From Algicoccus sp048820935 (GTDB lineage: Bacteria; Pseudomonadota; Gammaproteobacteria; Burkholderiales; Burkholderiaceae_B): a DNA stretch of 64,000 nucleotides. The position numbers and the translations under genes are program-made. The notes under the pieces are model-generated. The model made no database searches, was not told where the DNA came from, and worked only from the letters and a program-made list of their open reading frames with translations. Every line of letters starts with the position of its first letter. The stretch's first letter is position 1. The DNA lies in the NCBI RefSeq assembly GCF_048820935.1, contig NZ_JBMERD010000008.1, positions 94,575 to 158,574 on the forward strand. The letters are read 5' to 3'. Positions 34,423 to 43,104 of the stretch are shown here, piece after piece.

Positions 34423-35613
34423 TTAATGCTGTGGTTTACGGGGCAAGACGCCTTCGTAATCGGCAGGATCAATGCCCAACTCTTGCAGTACCTCGTCAGT
34501 GTGTTGTGCAAATGAAGGTGGACGCATGCGATATGTTGCAGGTGTGCGAGACAGTTTCACAGGGCTGCCCGTACCACGATAATCATCGATATCAACAATC
34601 ATGCCACGGTGCAGTGTGTGTTCATCAGTTGCAACCTGGTGGATATCGCGCACGGGTCCGCAAGGCACACCCGCCTCCATCAAATCGTTTGAGATCTGAA
34701 CACCGTCTTTGTCAGCCAGCAATGCAACGAGCTCTTCACGCAGCTCATCGCAGTGTTGATTGCGATCAGCTGTGCTGATGAAGCGAGGATCTGAAGACAG
34801 TTCGGGCTTACCTAAAACCTTACACAAAGTGACAAACTGGCGATTGTTACCCACGGCCAAAAAGAGAGGCACTGTGCTGGTTTTAAAGGAATCGTATGGG
34901 CTGATGTTGGGGTGTCGGTTACCTGTACGTCCGGGCACTTTGCCGTTCAGGTAATAGTTTGGCAAATGCGGGTGCAACATTGAAATGCCGGAATCGTAGA
35001 GCGTGGCTTCGACAAACTGACCTTCGCCGCTGCGATTACGTTCTTGCAATGCCAGCAAGATCCCAATGACACCGTTCATGCCTGTGACCATGTCAATAAT
35101 GGGCACACCCATGCGCAAGGGTTCGCCACCGGCTTCACCGTTGACGCTCATCAGGCCACTCATAGCTTGGACGGCTGCGTCGTATCCAGGCAGGCTGCCA
35201 TATGGGCCATCTGCCCCAAAACCTGAAATTCGGCAATGAACCAGACGCGGGAATTTCTCTCGCAAAGTTTCTGCGCTCAACCCCCATTTTTCTAGGGTGC
35301 CGATTTTAAAGTTCTCGATAAAAACGTCAGCATCTTCGAGCATGCGCATCAGGAGTTCCTGACCTTTGGGTTCGCGCATGTCGACAGAAATGTCACGTTT
35401 GTTGCGGTTGACACCAATAAAATAACTGGCTGCATCACCCACAAACGGAGGCCCCCAGCCACGTGTTTCATCACCCATTGGGGGCTCGACTTTAATGACG
35501 TCAGCGCCATGGTCAGCCAGAATTTGACTACAGAAAGGCCCGCCCAGCACGCGGCTTGCGTCGATAATCCGAATGCCCGCCAGCGCGCCTACGGAAGCGT
35601 TTTCATTCTGCAT
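34423..35613 (-). CDS. CaiB/BaiF (class III) CoA-transferase
   Basis: The 396-residue protein is a class III CoA-transferase that moves CoA between carboxylic acids. It has IIDASRVLGGPFCSQILADHGADVIKVEPP, NRNKRDISVDMREPKGQEL, the region GFGADGPYGSLPGYDAAVQAMSGLMSVNGE with the catalytic Asp in the GYDA segment, and a C-terminal PSFAQHTDEVLQELG. The ATG at 35613 follows AAGGAGA, while an ATG at 35646 would lie inside the preceding gene. It is third in a minus-strand operon after two subunits of a class I CoA-transferase, overlapping the second by 11 bases. The two CoA-transferase types in one operon suggest successive CoA handling, but the acids are unknown. Confidence 0.9.
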   Translation of the reverse strand: MQNENASVGALAGIRIIDASRVLGGPFCSQILADHGADVIKVEPPMGDETRGWGPPFVGDAASYFIGVNRNKRDISVDMREPKGQELLMRMLEDADVFIENFKIGTLEKWGLSAETLREKFPRLVHCRISGFGADGPYGSLPGYDAAVQAMSGLMSVNGEAGGEPLRMGVPIIDMVTGMNGVIGILLALQERNRSGEGQFVEATLYDSGISMLHPHLPNYYLNGKVPGRTGNRHPNISPYDSFKTSTVPLFLAVGNNRQFVTLCKVLGKPELSSDPRFISTADRNQHCDELREELVALLADKDGVQISNDLMEAGVPCGPVRDIHQVATDEHTLHRGMIVDIDDYRGTGSPVKLSRTPATYRMRPPSFAQHTDEVLQELGIDPADYEGVLPRKPQH

Positions 35614-36361
35614 GAGAAGCAATCTCCTTGGTAAGTTGTGAAGCAAAATCAGGGTAGGTTTCTTTGAGTTCGGTCAGCACTCGGCCTCTGAGTAATGCCA
35701 ACGTGTCGGCATCGGCATCGGGTGTTGCGCACAAATCCGGATCGACATCAAACTCAAAACCCGTCGCTTCACGAATGTCTTCAAGCGTGAAGCCAGGATG
35801 AATGTGTTTCAACCGAAATTTGGCCTTGTCTGGATCGAACATAAACAGGGCTTTGCCTGTTAACAGCGCATAAGGTCCACCCTGACGATAAACCTCAGGC
35901 GCGCTGGTGCCCGGTGCACTAATAAAATCAACTTTCTCCACCAAAGTACGGGCTGAGTGCTCTTCCCGAAACAAAATAACTTTGGGGACTGTGAAATAGA
36001 GGTAGGCAGAACCAAAGGAACCTGGCCAGCGAACCTTACTCGTGGGATAGTCGCCGATCCCAACCAGGTTAATGTTGCCCTGACCATCAATTTGACCGCC
36101 CCCTAAAAAGAAGGCATCAATTCGTCCTTGACCCGCGCAGTCAAACAATTCAGCTGAACCATTGGTAAACAGGTTGTGTTTGACAGAGCCCAGAATCGAC
36201 AACCGCACGATGGGCTCATTGAGCGCTTCTTTCTGTGCACGTAAGAGCATCGCAGCCGCAGCCGGAATGGGTGAGGAGGCGCCTACAGCGACGTGACGTG
36301 CGCCATCAAGGAGCGAGGCAATGGTGATGATTAAGCGTTCACGTGGGGTTACTGTCGTCAT
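35603..36361 (-). CDS. CoA-transferase subunit beta (glutaconate/3-oxoacid type)
   Basis: The 252-residue protein is the beta subunit of a heteromeric class I CoA-transferase. It has RHVAVGASSPIPAAAAMLLRAQ, the segment FFLGGGQIDGQGNINLVGIGDY and EVYRQGGPYALLTGKALFMFD, characteristic of the glutaconate-like and steroid-ring IpdB-like members. The start ATG 36361 gives ATGA overlap with the alpha subunit and lies seven bases after GGAGA. An ATG at 36382 would add seven residues. The usual Glu nucleophile motif SENG of the oxoacid transferases is not obvious, so the closer relation may be to IpdB-type hydrolases of ring-opening routes. Confidence 0.85.
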   Translation of the reverse strand: MTTVTPRERLIITIASLLDGARHVAVGASSPIPAAAAMLLRAQKEALNEPIVRLSILGSVKHNLFTNGSAELFDCAGQGRIDAFFLGGGQIDGQGNINLVGIGDYPTSKVRWPGSFGSAYLYFTVPKVILFREEHSARTLVEKVDFISAPGTSAPEVYRQGGPYALLTGKALFMFDPDKAKFRLKHIHPGFTLEDIREATGFEFDVDPDLCATPDADADTLALLRGRVLTELKETYPDFASQLTKEIASHAE

Positions 36362-37170
36362 CGATAAGTCTCCGAAATCCATTGCTCAAACCCTTCAGGG
36401 GTGCGGGCCATTTGAGCATACTTTTGTAAGACGGCAATGTCAGCAGGATACTCGCCCCACAAACCATAAGGCCAAGCGCCTTTGGGTGCCAGTGCTACGC
36501 CTTCGACATATAAAGCGGGTAACACGCCAGCAGCGGTCATCTCATCATCTAATAAGCGTTCATCAACGATGCGCTCTACCGTCACAAATGTTTTACGGCT
36601 GGCATAAGCCATAGCGGCGAGTTCACGGCGACGTCCGATCCAGACGTTACCTTCCCGATCGGCCATTGGCGCATGAAAGATTGAGATATCAGGCTGCAGT
36701 GCAGGAATGGCAACGACCGGATCTGGTTCTTCAGAAAACACGTTCTGAATCACTTTCCAGTCAGTGCGATGACGTAAAACATCGGTACCAATCAAACCGC
36801 GCAGGGTCACAAAGGGTGAACCTTTTTGGGCTGCCATAAGACCTGCATGAACTGCAGGACAAGTGCTGTCTTTAATCTCAACCGTGCCTTGTGCCGTCGC
36901 GCGCATAAAGCAGGGTGCGCCACCAGCCTCCCCTAGGCTGACTGCACTGGTTTCAAGACTTTTAACCAGACCTGCACCAATGAGGATGTCAAAGGCAAGG
37001 CCGCCGGTAGGGACGCCGATTAGGTTAAGGTTTTTTGGGGCTTGTTTTAAGAGGGCAGGAATCGTGGCCATCGACACCCCGGCATAGTCGACCGGGAATG
37101 CCAGTCGACATCCGTCTTGGATGTGTTTGACGATATCCTCCACGCTGATTTGGGCCATAGTCTGTGCCAT
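36358..37170 (-). CDS. CoA-transferase subunit alpha (glutaconate/3-oxoacid type)
   Basis: The 270-residue protein pairs with the beta subunit that overlaps it. Family features are GVSMATIPALLKQAPKNLNLIGVPTGGLAFDILIGAGLVKSLETS, VTLRGLIGTDVL and DISIFHAPMADREGNVWIGRRRELAAMAYASRKTFVTVERIVDE, which is the classic alpha-subunit end of the fold. The ATG at 37170 has AAGGAGA at five bases; an ATG at 37233 adds 21 unrelated residues. It opens the operon and is divergent from the CoA-transferase gene at 37503. Confidence 0.87.
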   Translation of the reverse strand: MAQTMAQISVEDIVKHIQDGCRLAFPVDYAGVSMATIPALLKQAPKNLNLIGVPTGGLAFDILIGAGLVKSLETSAVSLGEAGGAPCFMRATAQGTVEIKDSTCPAVHAGLMAAQKGSPFVTLRGLIGTDVLRHRTDWKVIQNVFSEEPDPVVAIPALQPDISIFHAPMADREGNVWIGRRRELAAMAYASRKTFVTVERIVDERLLDDEMTAAGVLPALYVEGVALAPKGAWPYGLWGEYPADIAVLQKYAQMARTPEGFEQWISETYR

Positions 37171-37428
37171 GGAGTCTCCTTTTTTGATCATCGCTTGATA
37201 AACAGCTTCTAAAGATCTGTCGTTGTGTGTCACGCAAGTGTTTGATACGTTAGCCTATACGGATTCAGATCAAGAACTATTGCTTGTTGTGACTTTACCC
37301 GATTCGCGGTCTGAAAATGACCATGACGCAGGGTCGACTACTCAATGCATTCTAGGCTCAGGAATGACGAAATCAACTCGTATTGTGGATTTTGATGCGT
37401 GAAGTATCAAATTTGTTGTGGTTTTGCT

Positions 37429-37448
37429 AATTGAAAATAATTTCAATT
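37429..37448. promoter_or_regulatory. Palindrome in the divergent CoA-transferase region
   Basis: AATTGAAA and TTTCAATT, separated by four bases, form a perfect 8-4-8 palindrome 55 bases before the start at 37503. It resembles IclR-type operators in its GAAA...TTTC symmetry and is similar to the site at 18371-18395. The rest of 37171-37502 contains no gene I can support and must hold both divergent promoters. Confidence 0.45.
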
Positions 37449-37502
37449 GAACATGGTGAACATGAATCATACGCTAATCCTAATCAGAATAAGGAGGGAT
37501 TC

Positions 37503-38696
37503 ATGACGATAGATCAAGTGGGTGCGCTAACCGGACTGCGCGTGCTTGATATGTCCCGCATTCTTGCAGGACCCAGCGCAACACAACTTCTCGGTGACCT
37601 TGGTGCCGATGTGGTGAAGGTGGAAAAGCCTGGCGAGGGCGATGATACCCGTAAATGGGGGCCTCCTTATGTACAAGATCCTCAGGGGCAGGCTACAGAC
37701 GAAAGTGCCTATTATTTGTCTGCTAACCGTAATAAACGATCGATTGCGATCGATTTGTCTAGTGAAGAAGGTCGCGAGCGCATCCATCAACTTATAGCCA
37801 AAGCCGACGTGCTGGTCGAGAACTACAAAGTTGGTGGACTGTCTCGCTATGGGTTGAGCTATGAGCAAATCAAAGATCGGTACCCACGTCTGATTTATTG
37901 CTCCATTACTGGGTTTGGTCAAACAGGTCCCTATGCCAGTCGTGCAGGCTATGACTTCCTGATTCAGGGTATGGGCGGCATTATGAGCTTAACCGGTGAG
38001 CCGCAAGGCCAGCCCATGAAAGTCGGTGTGGGCATTGCGGATGTCATGACCGGTATGTATGCCACAGTCGGGATTTTGTCAGCGCTGCGTCATCGCGACC
38101 AGACTGGGCAAGGGCAGCATATCGATATTTCATTGTTGGATTCGCAAATTGCTTGGTTAGTCAACGGTGCAACCAACTATCTGACAGATCGTCAGTTACC
38201 CACCCGATTGGGTAATGGCCATCCGAATATCGTGCCTTACCAAGTTTTTACAGCCGCGGATGCACCCTTGATCCTAGCTGTGGGCAATGATGCTCAGTTT
38301 AGACGGTTCTGTGAAGTGGCTGGGATTGAGGCGCTGGCGGATGATCCGCGTTATGCGACCAACGTTCAACGCGTTCACAACCGTGAGGCGATTTGTGCTT
38401 TGGTTCAGGAGGCGTTAACGAAACAGCCTCGTGCCTGGTGGCTTGAGAAGTTGGAAGCGCAAGGGGTGCCTTGTGGACCTGTCAATAACCTAGAAGATGT
38501 CTTTAATGATCCGCATGTTCAAGCCCGAGGTGCTGAGTTGCGCATGCCTTGCGATTGGTCAGAGAGTGGCGAGCTCAGTTTGATTGCAAACCCGCTCAAA
38601 TTATCTGTAACGCCACCGACTTATCGTCATGTGCCACCGCGTTTGAATGAACATGAGGCTGAGATTCTGGCCGATTGGTTGGCAGAATCTGACTAA
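37503..38696 (+). CDS. CaiB/BaiF (class III) CoA-transferase, possibly Act-like
   Basis: The 397-residue protein has the class III CoA-transferase signatures GLRVLDMSRILAGPSATQLLGDLGADVVKVEKP, NRNKRSIAIDLSSEEGRE, and GFGQTGPYASRAGYDFLIQGMGGIMSLTGE with the catalytic Asp in GYDF. The start at 37503 follows AAGGAGGG; an in-frame ATG at 37431 has no such site. A thiol dioxygenase gene follows 119 bases later. Class III transferases named Act activate 3-sulfinopropionate in Variovorax and Advenella, where a thiol dioxygenase produces that acid, so an Act-like role is plausible. It remains inference until the neighbours of this pair are compared. Confidence 0.88.
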   Translation: MTIDQVGALTGLRVLDMSRILAGPSATQLLGDLGADVVKVEKPGEGDDTRKWGPPYVQDPQGQATDESAYYLSANRNKRSIAIDLSSEEGRERIHQLIAKADVLVENYKVGGLSRYGLSYEQIKDRYPRLIYCSITGFGQTGPYASRAGYDFLIQGMGGIMSLTGEPQGQPMKVGVGIADVMTGMYATVGILSALRHRDQTGQGQHIDISLLDSQIAWLVNGATNYLTDRQLPTRLGNGHPNIVPYQVFTAADAPLILAVGNDAQFRRFCEVAGIEALADDPRYATNVQRVHNREAICALVQEALTKQPRAWWLEKLEAQGVPCGPVNNLEDVFNDPHVQARGAELRMPCDWSESGELSLIANPLKLSVTPPTYRHVPPRLNEHEAEILADWLAESD

Positions 38697-38815
38697 ATGT
38701 CACAACCGAATTGTCGATGATGGACTGCGTTCGGCTAAGCTATAGCAATGCATTGCAGGAAATGCGAAAAAAATTGACAGAAAACTCGTCAAAATCAGGA
38801 AAAGAGGAAGACAAG

Positions 38816-39412
38816 ATGGAAAAAAATACAGCACGATTTGAAAAGTTCGCCAAAGACTTTACGGCCGTAGTGGATGCACACGAAAACGACGAGGTGCAGA
38901 TTCTTGAGAAAGGGCGCTCAATTCTGCAGGAGCTGGTGGCCAATGATGACTGGTTGCCTGAAGAGTTTGCACAACCACACCCTGAGTATTATCAGCAATA
39001 CTTGCTACACGAAGATCCACAGGATCGGTTTTCTGTGGTGAGTTTCGTGTGGGGTCCTGGACAAAGTACACCGATTCATGATCACACCGTGTGGGCATTG
39101 ATCGGCATGATGCGTGGTAGTGAACGTGCCGAAAACTTTGAGCTGGGTGAACCCGGTACGCCGATGAAATCACTGGGTGTGGATATTCTTGAGCCGGGTG
39201 TGGTTGAGAGCCTGCGTCCTGTCACTGGCGATACGCACAAAGTATCTAACGTCTATGATGATCGCGTCTCCATTAGTATTCATATTTACGGTGGCAACAT
39301 TGGCAAGATTGCTCGTCATGTGTTTGACGCACAAACGAGCACAACCAAGCCATTTATTTCTGGCTACACCAATCGTCCAGATTTACCATCGGGTGCACAA
39401 GCGGTTCAGTAA
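38816..39412 (+). CDS. Cysteine dioxygenase-type thiol dioxygenase
   Basis: The 198-residue cupin enzyme belongs to the cysteine dioxygenase family, which oxidises a thiol to a sulfinic acid with iron and O2. The iron ligands are His88 and His90 in PIHDHTVW and His141 in DTHKVSNV. The Ser-His-Tyr set is present as Ser154, His156 and Tyr158 in SIHIYGG. The place of the Cys that forms the Cys-Tyr crosslink in mammalian enzymes is a Leu (residue 95), as in bacterial enzymes that use 3-mercaptopropionate or related thiols. The ATG at 38816 is preceded by GAGGAAG; an ATG at 38711 gives a low-quality extension. Its neighbour is a class III CoA-transferase. Confidence 0.86.
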   Translation: MEKNTARFEKFAKDFTAVVDAHENDEVQILEKGRSILQELVANDDWLPEEFAQPHPEYYQQYLLHEDPQDRFSVVSFVWGPGQSTPIHDHTVWALIGMMRGSERAENFELGEPGTPMKSLGVDILEPGVVESLRPVTGDTHKVSNVYDDRVSISIHIYGGNIGKIARHVFDAQTSTTKPFISGYTNRPDLPSGAQAVQ

Positions 39413-39468
39413 AATCGATTCATCGATTGTCATGTTTTGAAAGCTTGACATCGATGTTCAGTCGTAAC

Positions 39469-39507
39469 AAACACGCGCTCAGGCTACAAGGTCTGACGCG
39501 TGTTTTT
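39469..39507. terminator. Terminator between thiol dioxygenase and sirtuin genes
   Basis: AAACACGCG pairs with CGCGTGTTT, TCAG/CTGA continues the stem past one bulged base, and a T run to 39507 follows. The A run on the other side makes it usable in both directions, which fits the convergent genes it separates. Confidence 0.8.
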
Positions 39508-40264
39508 AAATGGATGAGACTAAAGCGGTGAGCACTTCACCAGCTTTACCGTGCAAGTTGTAATCGGCTACGACATCTAGACTTGTCGTTTGTGGATTGA
39601 TTTGAATGACACAAGCACCATTCTCTGACGCGGTAAAGGGTAGTTCTGCAGCAGGATAGACCACCGAGGATGTGCCCACACTGAGTAAGACATCACATTG
39701 CTCGATCACTTCAACCGCGCGCGACCATTCATGTTCGGGCAACATTTCACCAAACCAAACAACCCCTGGGCGAATCGGTCCACCACATTCAGGACAGCTG
39801 GGCGGTGGTGAGGCACGATGTGCGTCGATGACTGAAGTGGCTGTTTGTGTGTATTCAAAAGGTGCATGGCAATTGCGACACCGTGTCTGAAAGATGCTGC
39901 CATGTAAATGGATGACGTCTGAGCTGCCCGCTCGTTCATGGAGGTCATCGACGTTTTGTGTGACGACGTGAACGTTTGGTTGCAGCGCTTGAAGTTGGGC
40001 GATCGCAAGGTGTGCCGGGTTGGGTGCGCATTGCAAGAGTTGCGCGCGACGAAACTCATACCAGCCCCAGACAATCTCTGGCTGACGGTCAAATGCTTCG
40101 AGTGTGGCCAGTTCATTGGGGTCAAAGTTTTTCCAAAGACCCGTGAGTGCATCCCGAAACGTCGGAATGCCGCTTTCTTGAGAAACGCCAGCGCCCGTAA
40201 ACACAACAACGGATTTGGCTTGCGCCAAGCGTTTGAGCATGAGCGGATCAAAGTCGAAAGACAT
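39506..40264 (-). CDS. cobB: NAD-dependent protein deacylase (sirtuin, CobB-type)
   Basis: Sirtuins remove acyl groups from lysines using NAD. The 252-residue product has the NAD loop GAGVSQESGIPTFRD at residues 24-38, TQNVDDLHERAG, the catalytic His121 in HLHGS, and four zinc cysteines at 129, 132, 157 and 160. Tyr69 and Arg72 in YEFRR match the Tyr-x-x-Arg pair that marks desuccinylases and demalonylases such as SIRT5 and CobB, so it probably removes acidic acyl groups as well as acetyl. The neighbouring acyl-CoA genes fit this, though the link may be accidental. It starts at ATG 40264 after a good AGGAG site. Confidence 0.93.
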   Translation of the reverse strand: MSFDFDPLMLKRLAQAKSVVVFTGAGVSQESGIPTFRDALTGLWKNFDPNELATLEAFDRQPEIVWGWYEFRRAQLLQCAPNPAHLAIAQLQALQPNVHVVTQNVDDLHERAGSSDVIHLHGSIFQTRCRNCHAPFEYTQTATSVIDAHRASPPPSCPECGGPIRPGVVWFGEMLPEHEWSRAVEVIEQCDVLLSVGTSSVVYPAAELPFTASENGACVIQINPQTTSLDVVADYNLHGKAGEVLTALVSSI

Positions 40265-40296
40265 GGCAGGTTTCTCCTAAGGGTGAAATTAGCGGC

Positions 40297-40551
40297 TTAG
40301 AGATTCAAGTTTTGAATTCTGGCAATTTCAAGCTTGTTCAAGCGTCGTGCCTCGAGTTCTGCATAGCGTGCTTCACCCGGTTCATATTGACCTTTGTAAT
40401 CACAACTTGCTGGACTTAATGTGCACTGCATCGAGCGGCTTTGACGCTGGTGACTGCTGGAACTGTGAAAGTTCATCGCATCAAATAGCGTGCAGCCTGA
40501 AAAGAGAGCCAGTAAGGCGGATAAAAAACTGAGGCGAACAAGTTGTTTCAT
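40297..40551 (-). CDS. Small lipoprotein of unknown function
   Basis: The 84-residue product has a lipoprotein signal (MKQLVRLSFLSALLALFSGC) with the lipobox FSGC, so Cys20 would be lipidated after cleavage. The mature part is polar, has CTLSPASC and ends in a charged helix (YAELEARRLNKLEIARIQNLN). I recognise no family. The start at 40551 is nine bases after AGGAA; an ATG at 40560 overlaps that site. It precedes the sirtuin gene by 32 bases on the same strand and may share its transcript. Confidence 0.7.
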   Translation of the reverse strand: MKQLVRLSFLSALLALFSGCTLFDAMNFHSSSSHQRQSRSMQCTLSPASCDYKGQYEPGEARYAELEARRLNKLEIARIQNLNL

Positions 40552-40962
40552 ACGTAGCATTTCCTGCGTGTAGCGACTTAGAAATCAGTCCTTGATGTGG
40601 ATGCGTTTAGTGGTTTGCGCATGCCGCAAAAAGATTGGTGTCGTACTTAAAGGATTTAGGTTAACAAAACAAAATGATTTGGTCATCGTGTCAGAATCGA
40701 AAATCATAGAATTTCTTAAGGTGTGATTTCTTTGTGTGCTGAAATTGATATATAAATTGGAATATTTAATGTGTTTTTGAGCATAACTGAGCAGAGATTC
40801 TTTGTGATAGGATCATTTACGATATTTTCAATAAAAATTTAATGGGTTTTTGTTGAATAATATCCGGTCAGCTCGAAATGTGCTTTCTGAGTCGCATCAG
40901 CGCAGACACGTAAATTCAAAGTGCTTGATTGCATTGTTTAAAAAGTAGGGGAGATCAGAAGT
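40552..40962. other. AT-rich divergent intergenic region
   Basis: This 411-base region separates the minus-strand lipoprotein gene from the plus-strand ABC importer operon and holds no gene I can support. It is noticeably AT-rich from about 40660 to 40860, as expected for a region with promoters and binding sites for global regulators. No clear operator pair stands out. Confidence 0.4.
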
Positions 40963-42153
40963 ATGAACGTTTTTCGACAAGGCTTGAAATTGGCGGTGTT
41001 GTCCTCCGCGCTCATCATGATGGGAACGTCAGTCGCAGCAGATAAGAAAATTGTCGTGGGCGGTAGTTTGCCGCTCAGTGGTGAGTTTCAGCGCATTGGC
41101 GATATGACCAATAAAGGTTATCAGCTTGCGTTTAAACAACTCGCAGATTCTGGTGATCTGAAAGATTACTCAGTTAATTTGATCATTGAAGATGATCAGC
41201 AAACGCCAACACAAACCAATAACATTTGGAATACGCTGATTGCGGATAATAACGCTGTGGCGATGCTTGGACCCTACGGGAGCACCACATCCATTGTGGC
41301 CAGTAATGTAGCTGAGCGTTATCAAGTACCACACGTGCTCAATAGTGCCAGCTCATACAAAGTGCACGAAAGAAATACCAAAAACCTCTTTAACGCCTAT
41401 GCCTCATTATCAGTTGTTCGTGATCCACTGATTGCAGACTTTTTGGAGAGCGTGGGTGCTAAGAAAGTCGCCGCGTTTGGTGAAGATGGCGAATTCGGTA
41501 CCGAAGGTACACGTCGTTTGGACTCCTATGGCAAAGACAAAGGTTATAGCTTGTCTAGTAATGAACTGATCAAAGGGGGGACACCTGATCTGTCGCCATC
41601 ATTGCTGAAATTTAAAGCCAATGAACCAGATGCTTTTGTTGGTTACTTCTACATCAACGACTGGGCAAAAATTGTCCGCCAAGGTCGCGAAGTTGACTTC
41701 AACCCCAAGTATTTCATCGTGCCCCCAATGGGTGATGCCATCGATAAGAAGTTTATCGATGCAATGGGTAAGGATGCAGACTATTTGGTTGAAGTGAACG
41801 TCTGGTTGCCCACGCTAGAGTCAGATCAGAACAAAACCTTTATGGATGGCTTTCGTGCCATGTTTAATGAAGAGCCTGATTACAACGCAGCAGCTGGTTA
41901 TGTGGCCGCTCAAGTCTTGATCGATGGTTTGAAAAATGCAGAAAAACCAGATGATCGTGCCAGTGTCACAAAAGCACTCAAAGATGCCAAAGTGGATACG
42001 CTGTTTGGTGAGCTGACATTTGACAAAGATGGTCGCGGTTTGGGCTCAAACTTGTTCCTGACTCAGACAATCGAGGGTAAGCCCGTGGTTGTGTTTCCTG
42101 AGAATGTCGCTGAGAAGCCGGTTGTCGAAACGCCGAAGTGGAAAGATCGATAA
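40963..42153 (+). CDS. livK: Branched-chain-type ABC substrate-binding protein (LivK-like)
   Basis: The 396-residue periplasmic receptor has a Sec signal peptide (MNVFRQGLKLAVLSSALIMMGTSVAA) and the type I periplasmic-binding fold seen in LivK-like proteins. Recognisable parts are VVGGSLPLSGEFQRIGDMTNKGYQL, EDDQQTPTQTNN, AMLGPYGSTTS and the later AAGYVAAQVLIDGLKNA. Ligands of this family include branched amino acids, amides, urea and aromatic acids. The downstream amidase suggests an amide-containing ligand. A GGGAGA site precedes the start. A terminator-like hairpin between this gene and the permeases would lower their expression. Confidence 0.9.
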   Translation: MNVFRQGLKLAVLSSALIMMGTSVAADKKIVVGGSLPLSGEFQRIGDMTNKGYQLAFKQLADSGDLKDYSVNLIIEDDQQTPTQTNNIWNTLIADNNAVAMLGPYGSTTSIVASNVAERYQVPHVLNSASSYKVHERNTKNLFNAYASLSVVRDPLIADFLESVGAKKVAAFGEDGEFGTEGTRRLDSYGKDKGYSLSSNELIKGGTPDLSPSLLKFKANEPDAFVGYFYINDWAKIVRQGREVDFNPKYFIVPPMGDAIDKKFIDAMGKDADYLVEVNVWLPTLESDQNKTFMDGFRAMFNEEPDYNAAAGYVAAQVLIDGLKNAEKPDDRASVTKALKDAKVDTLFGELTFDKDGRGLGSNLFLTQTIEGKPVVVFPENVAEKPVVETPKWKDR

Positions 42154-42172
42154 ACGGATAAGTACTGCGAAA

Positions 42173-42210
42173 AAAAACACTCGGTCTAGATCTCTAGATC
42201 GGGTGTTTTT
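42173..42210 (+). terminator. Intercistronic terminator after livK
   Basis: AAAAACACTCG pairs with CGGGTGTTTTT through one G-U pair, with further TCTAGA/TCTAGA pairing inside. The T tract makes it a likely partial terminator, which keeps the receptor more abundant than the permeases downstream. Confidence 0.7.
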
Positions 42211-42240
42211 CAATGAGACTTTTGATTGGGAACATCTGTA

Positions 42241-43104
42241 ATGATTACGTTCTTGCAGGGCATCATTACTGGCATCTCGATGGGTGCCATTTATGTCACA
42301 GTCAGTCTAGGACTGACTTTAATTCTTGGTGTCATGAACTTCAAGAATTTTGCGCACGGTGAGATGGTGACCTTAGGGGCCTACTCGTCTTTCTTACTTT
42401 TCTTTTTTCTGGGAATTAGCCCATTTATTTCGTTATTTTTGGTCGTACCCATCCTGTTTTTCTTTGGTGTTTTCCTTCAGAAAACCATCGTGAAACCGGT
42501 GATGAACCGAAGCTTTACGACCCAGTTGGTGCTGACTTTTGGTCTATCGATTTTTATCCAAAGCTTGTTGACGTTTGTGTTCACATCTGACTTGAAAGGT
42601 GTGCCGACACAAATTTCCGTGGCAAGCATTTCTCTGGGTGGAATCGCCATTTCGACCATCAAACTGATCAACATCGTGTTCGCTATTGCATTGGTGATTG
42701 CGTTGGCCTTGTTCTTGAAGAAAGGACGGATGGGTCAGTTTATGGTTGCCGTGTCTGAAAGTCGCCAGGGTGCAGAATTGGTGGGTATCAACGTCAACCG
42801 AGTTGACCAGTTTGCATTTGGCTTAGGAACCGCGCTTGCGGGGGTTGCGGGCGCCATGTTGATCCTGACTCAAGCGATTTCGCCGTTTGTTGGATTTCAC
42901 TTCTTGCTCAAGGCGTTTATTGTGCTGGTGTTGGGAGGCATGGGCAGTATTGTGGGGGCCATTTTTGGTGGATTCTTGCTGGGTGTCGTTGAGAGCCTGA
43001 CAGGTATTTACCTGACGGCAAACTTAATCGATCTGGTTGGATTCATTATGTTGGTTGTGGTCTTGATTTTCAAACCAACCGGTTTATTTGGAAAGTCGTT
43101 ATGA
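42241..43104 (+). CDS. livH: Branched-chain-type ABC permease LivH
   Basis: The 287-residue protein has eight or more hydrophobic segments and the LivH signatures GISMGAIYVTVSLGLTLILGVMNFKNFAHGEMVTLGAY and LVLGGMGSIVGAIFGGFLLGVVES. It forms the channel with LivM. The ATG at 42241 is preferred over a TTG at 42226, which adds five residues. It overlaps livM by four bases. Confidence 0.9.
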   Translation: MITFLQGIITGISMGAIYVTVSLGLTLILGVMNFKNFAHGEMVTLGAYSSFLLFFFLGISPFISLFLVVPILFFFGVFLQKTIVKPVMNRSFTTQLVLTFGLSIFIQSLLTFVFTSDLKGVPTQISVASISLGGIAISTIKLINIVFAIALVIALALFLKKGRMGQFMVAVSESRQGAELVGINVNRVDQFAFGLGTALAGVAGAMLILTQAISPFVGFHFLLKAFIVLVLGGMGSIVGAIFGGFLLGVVESLTGIYLTANLIDLVGFIMLVVVLIFKPTGLFGKSL

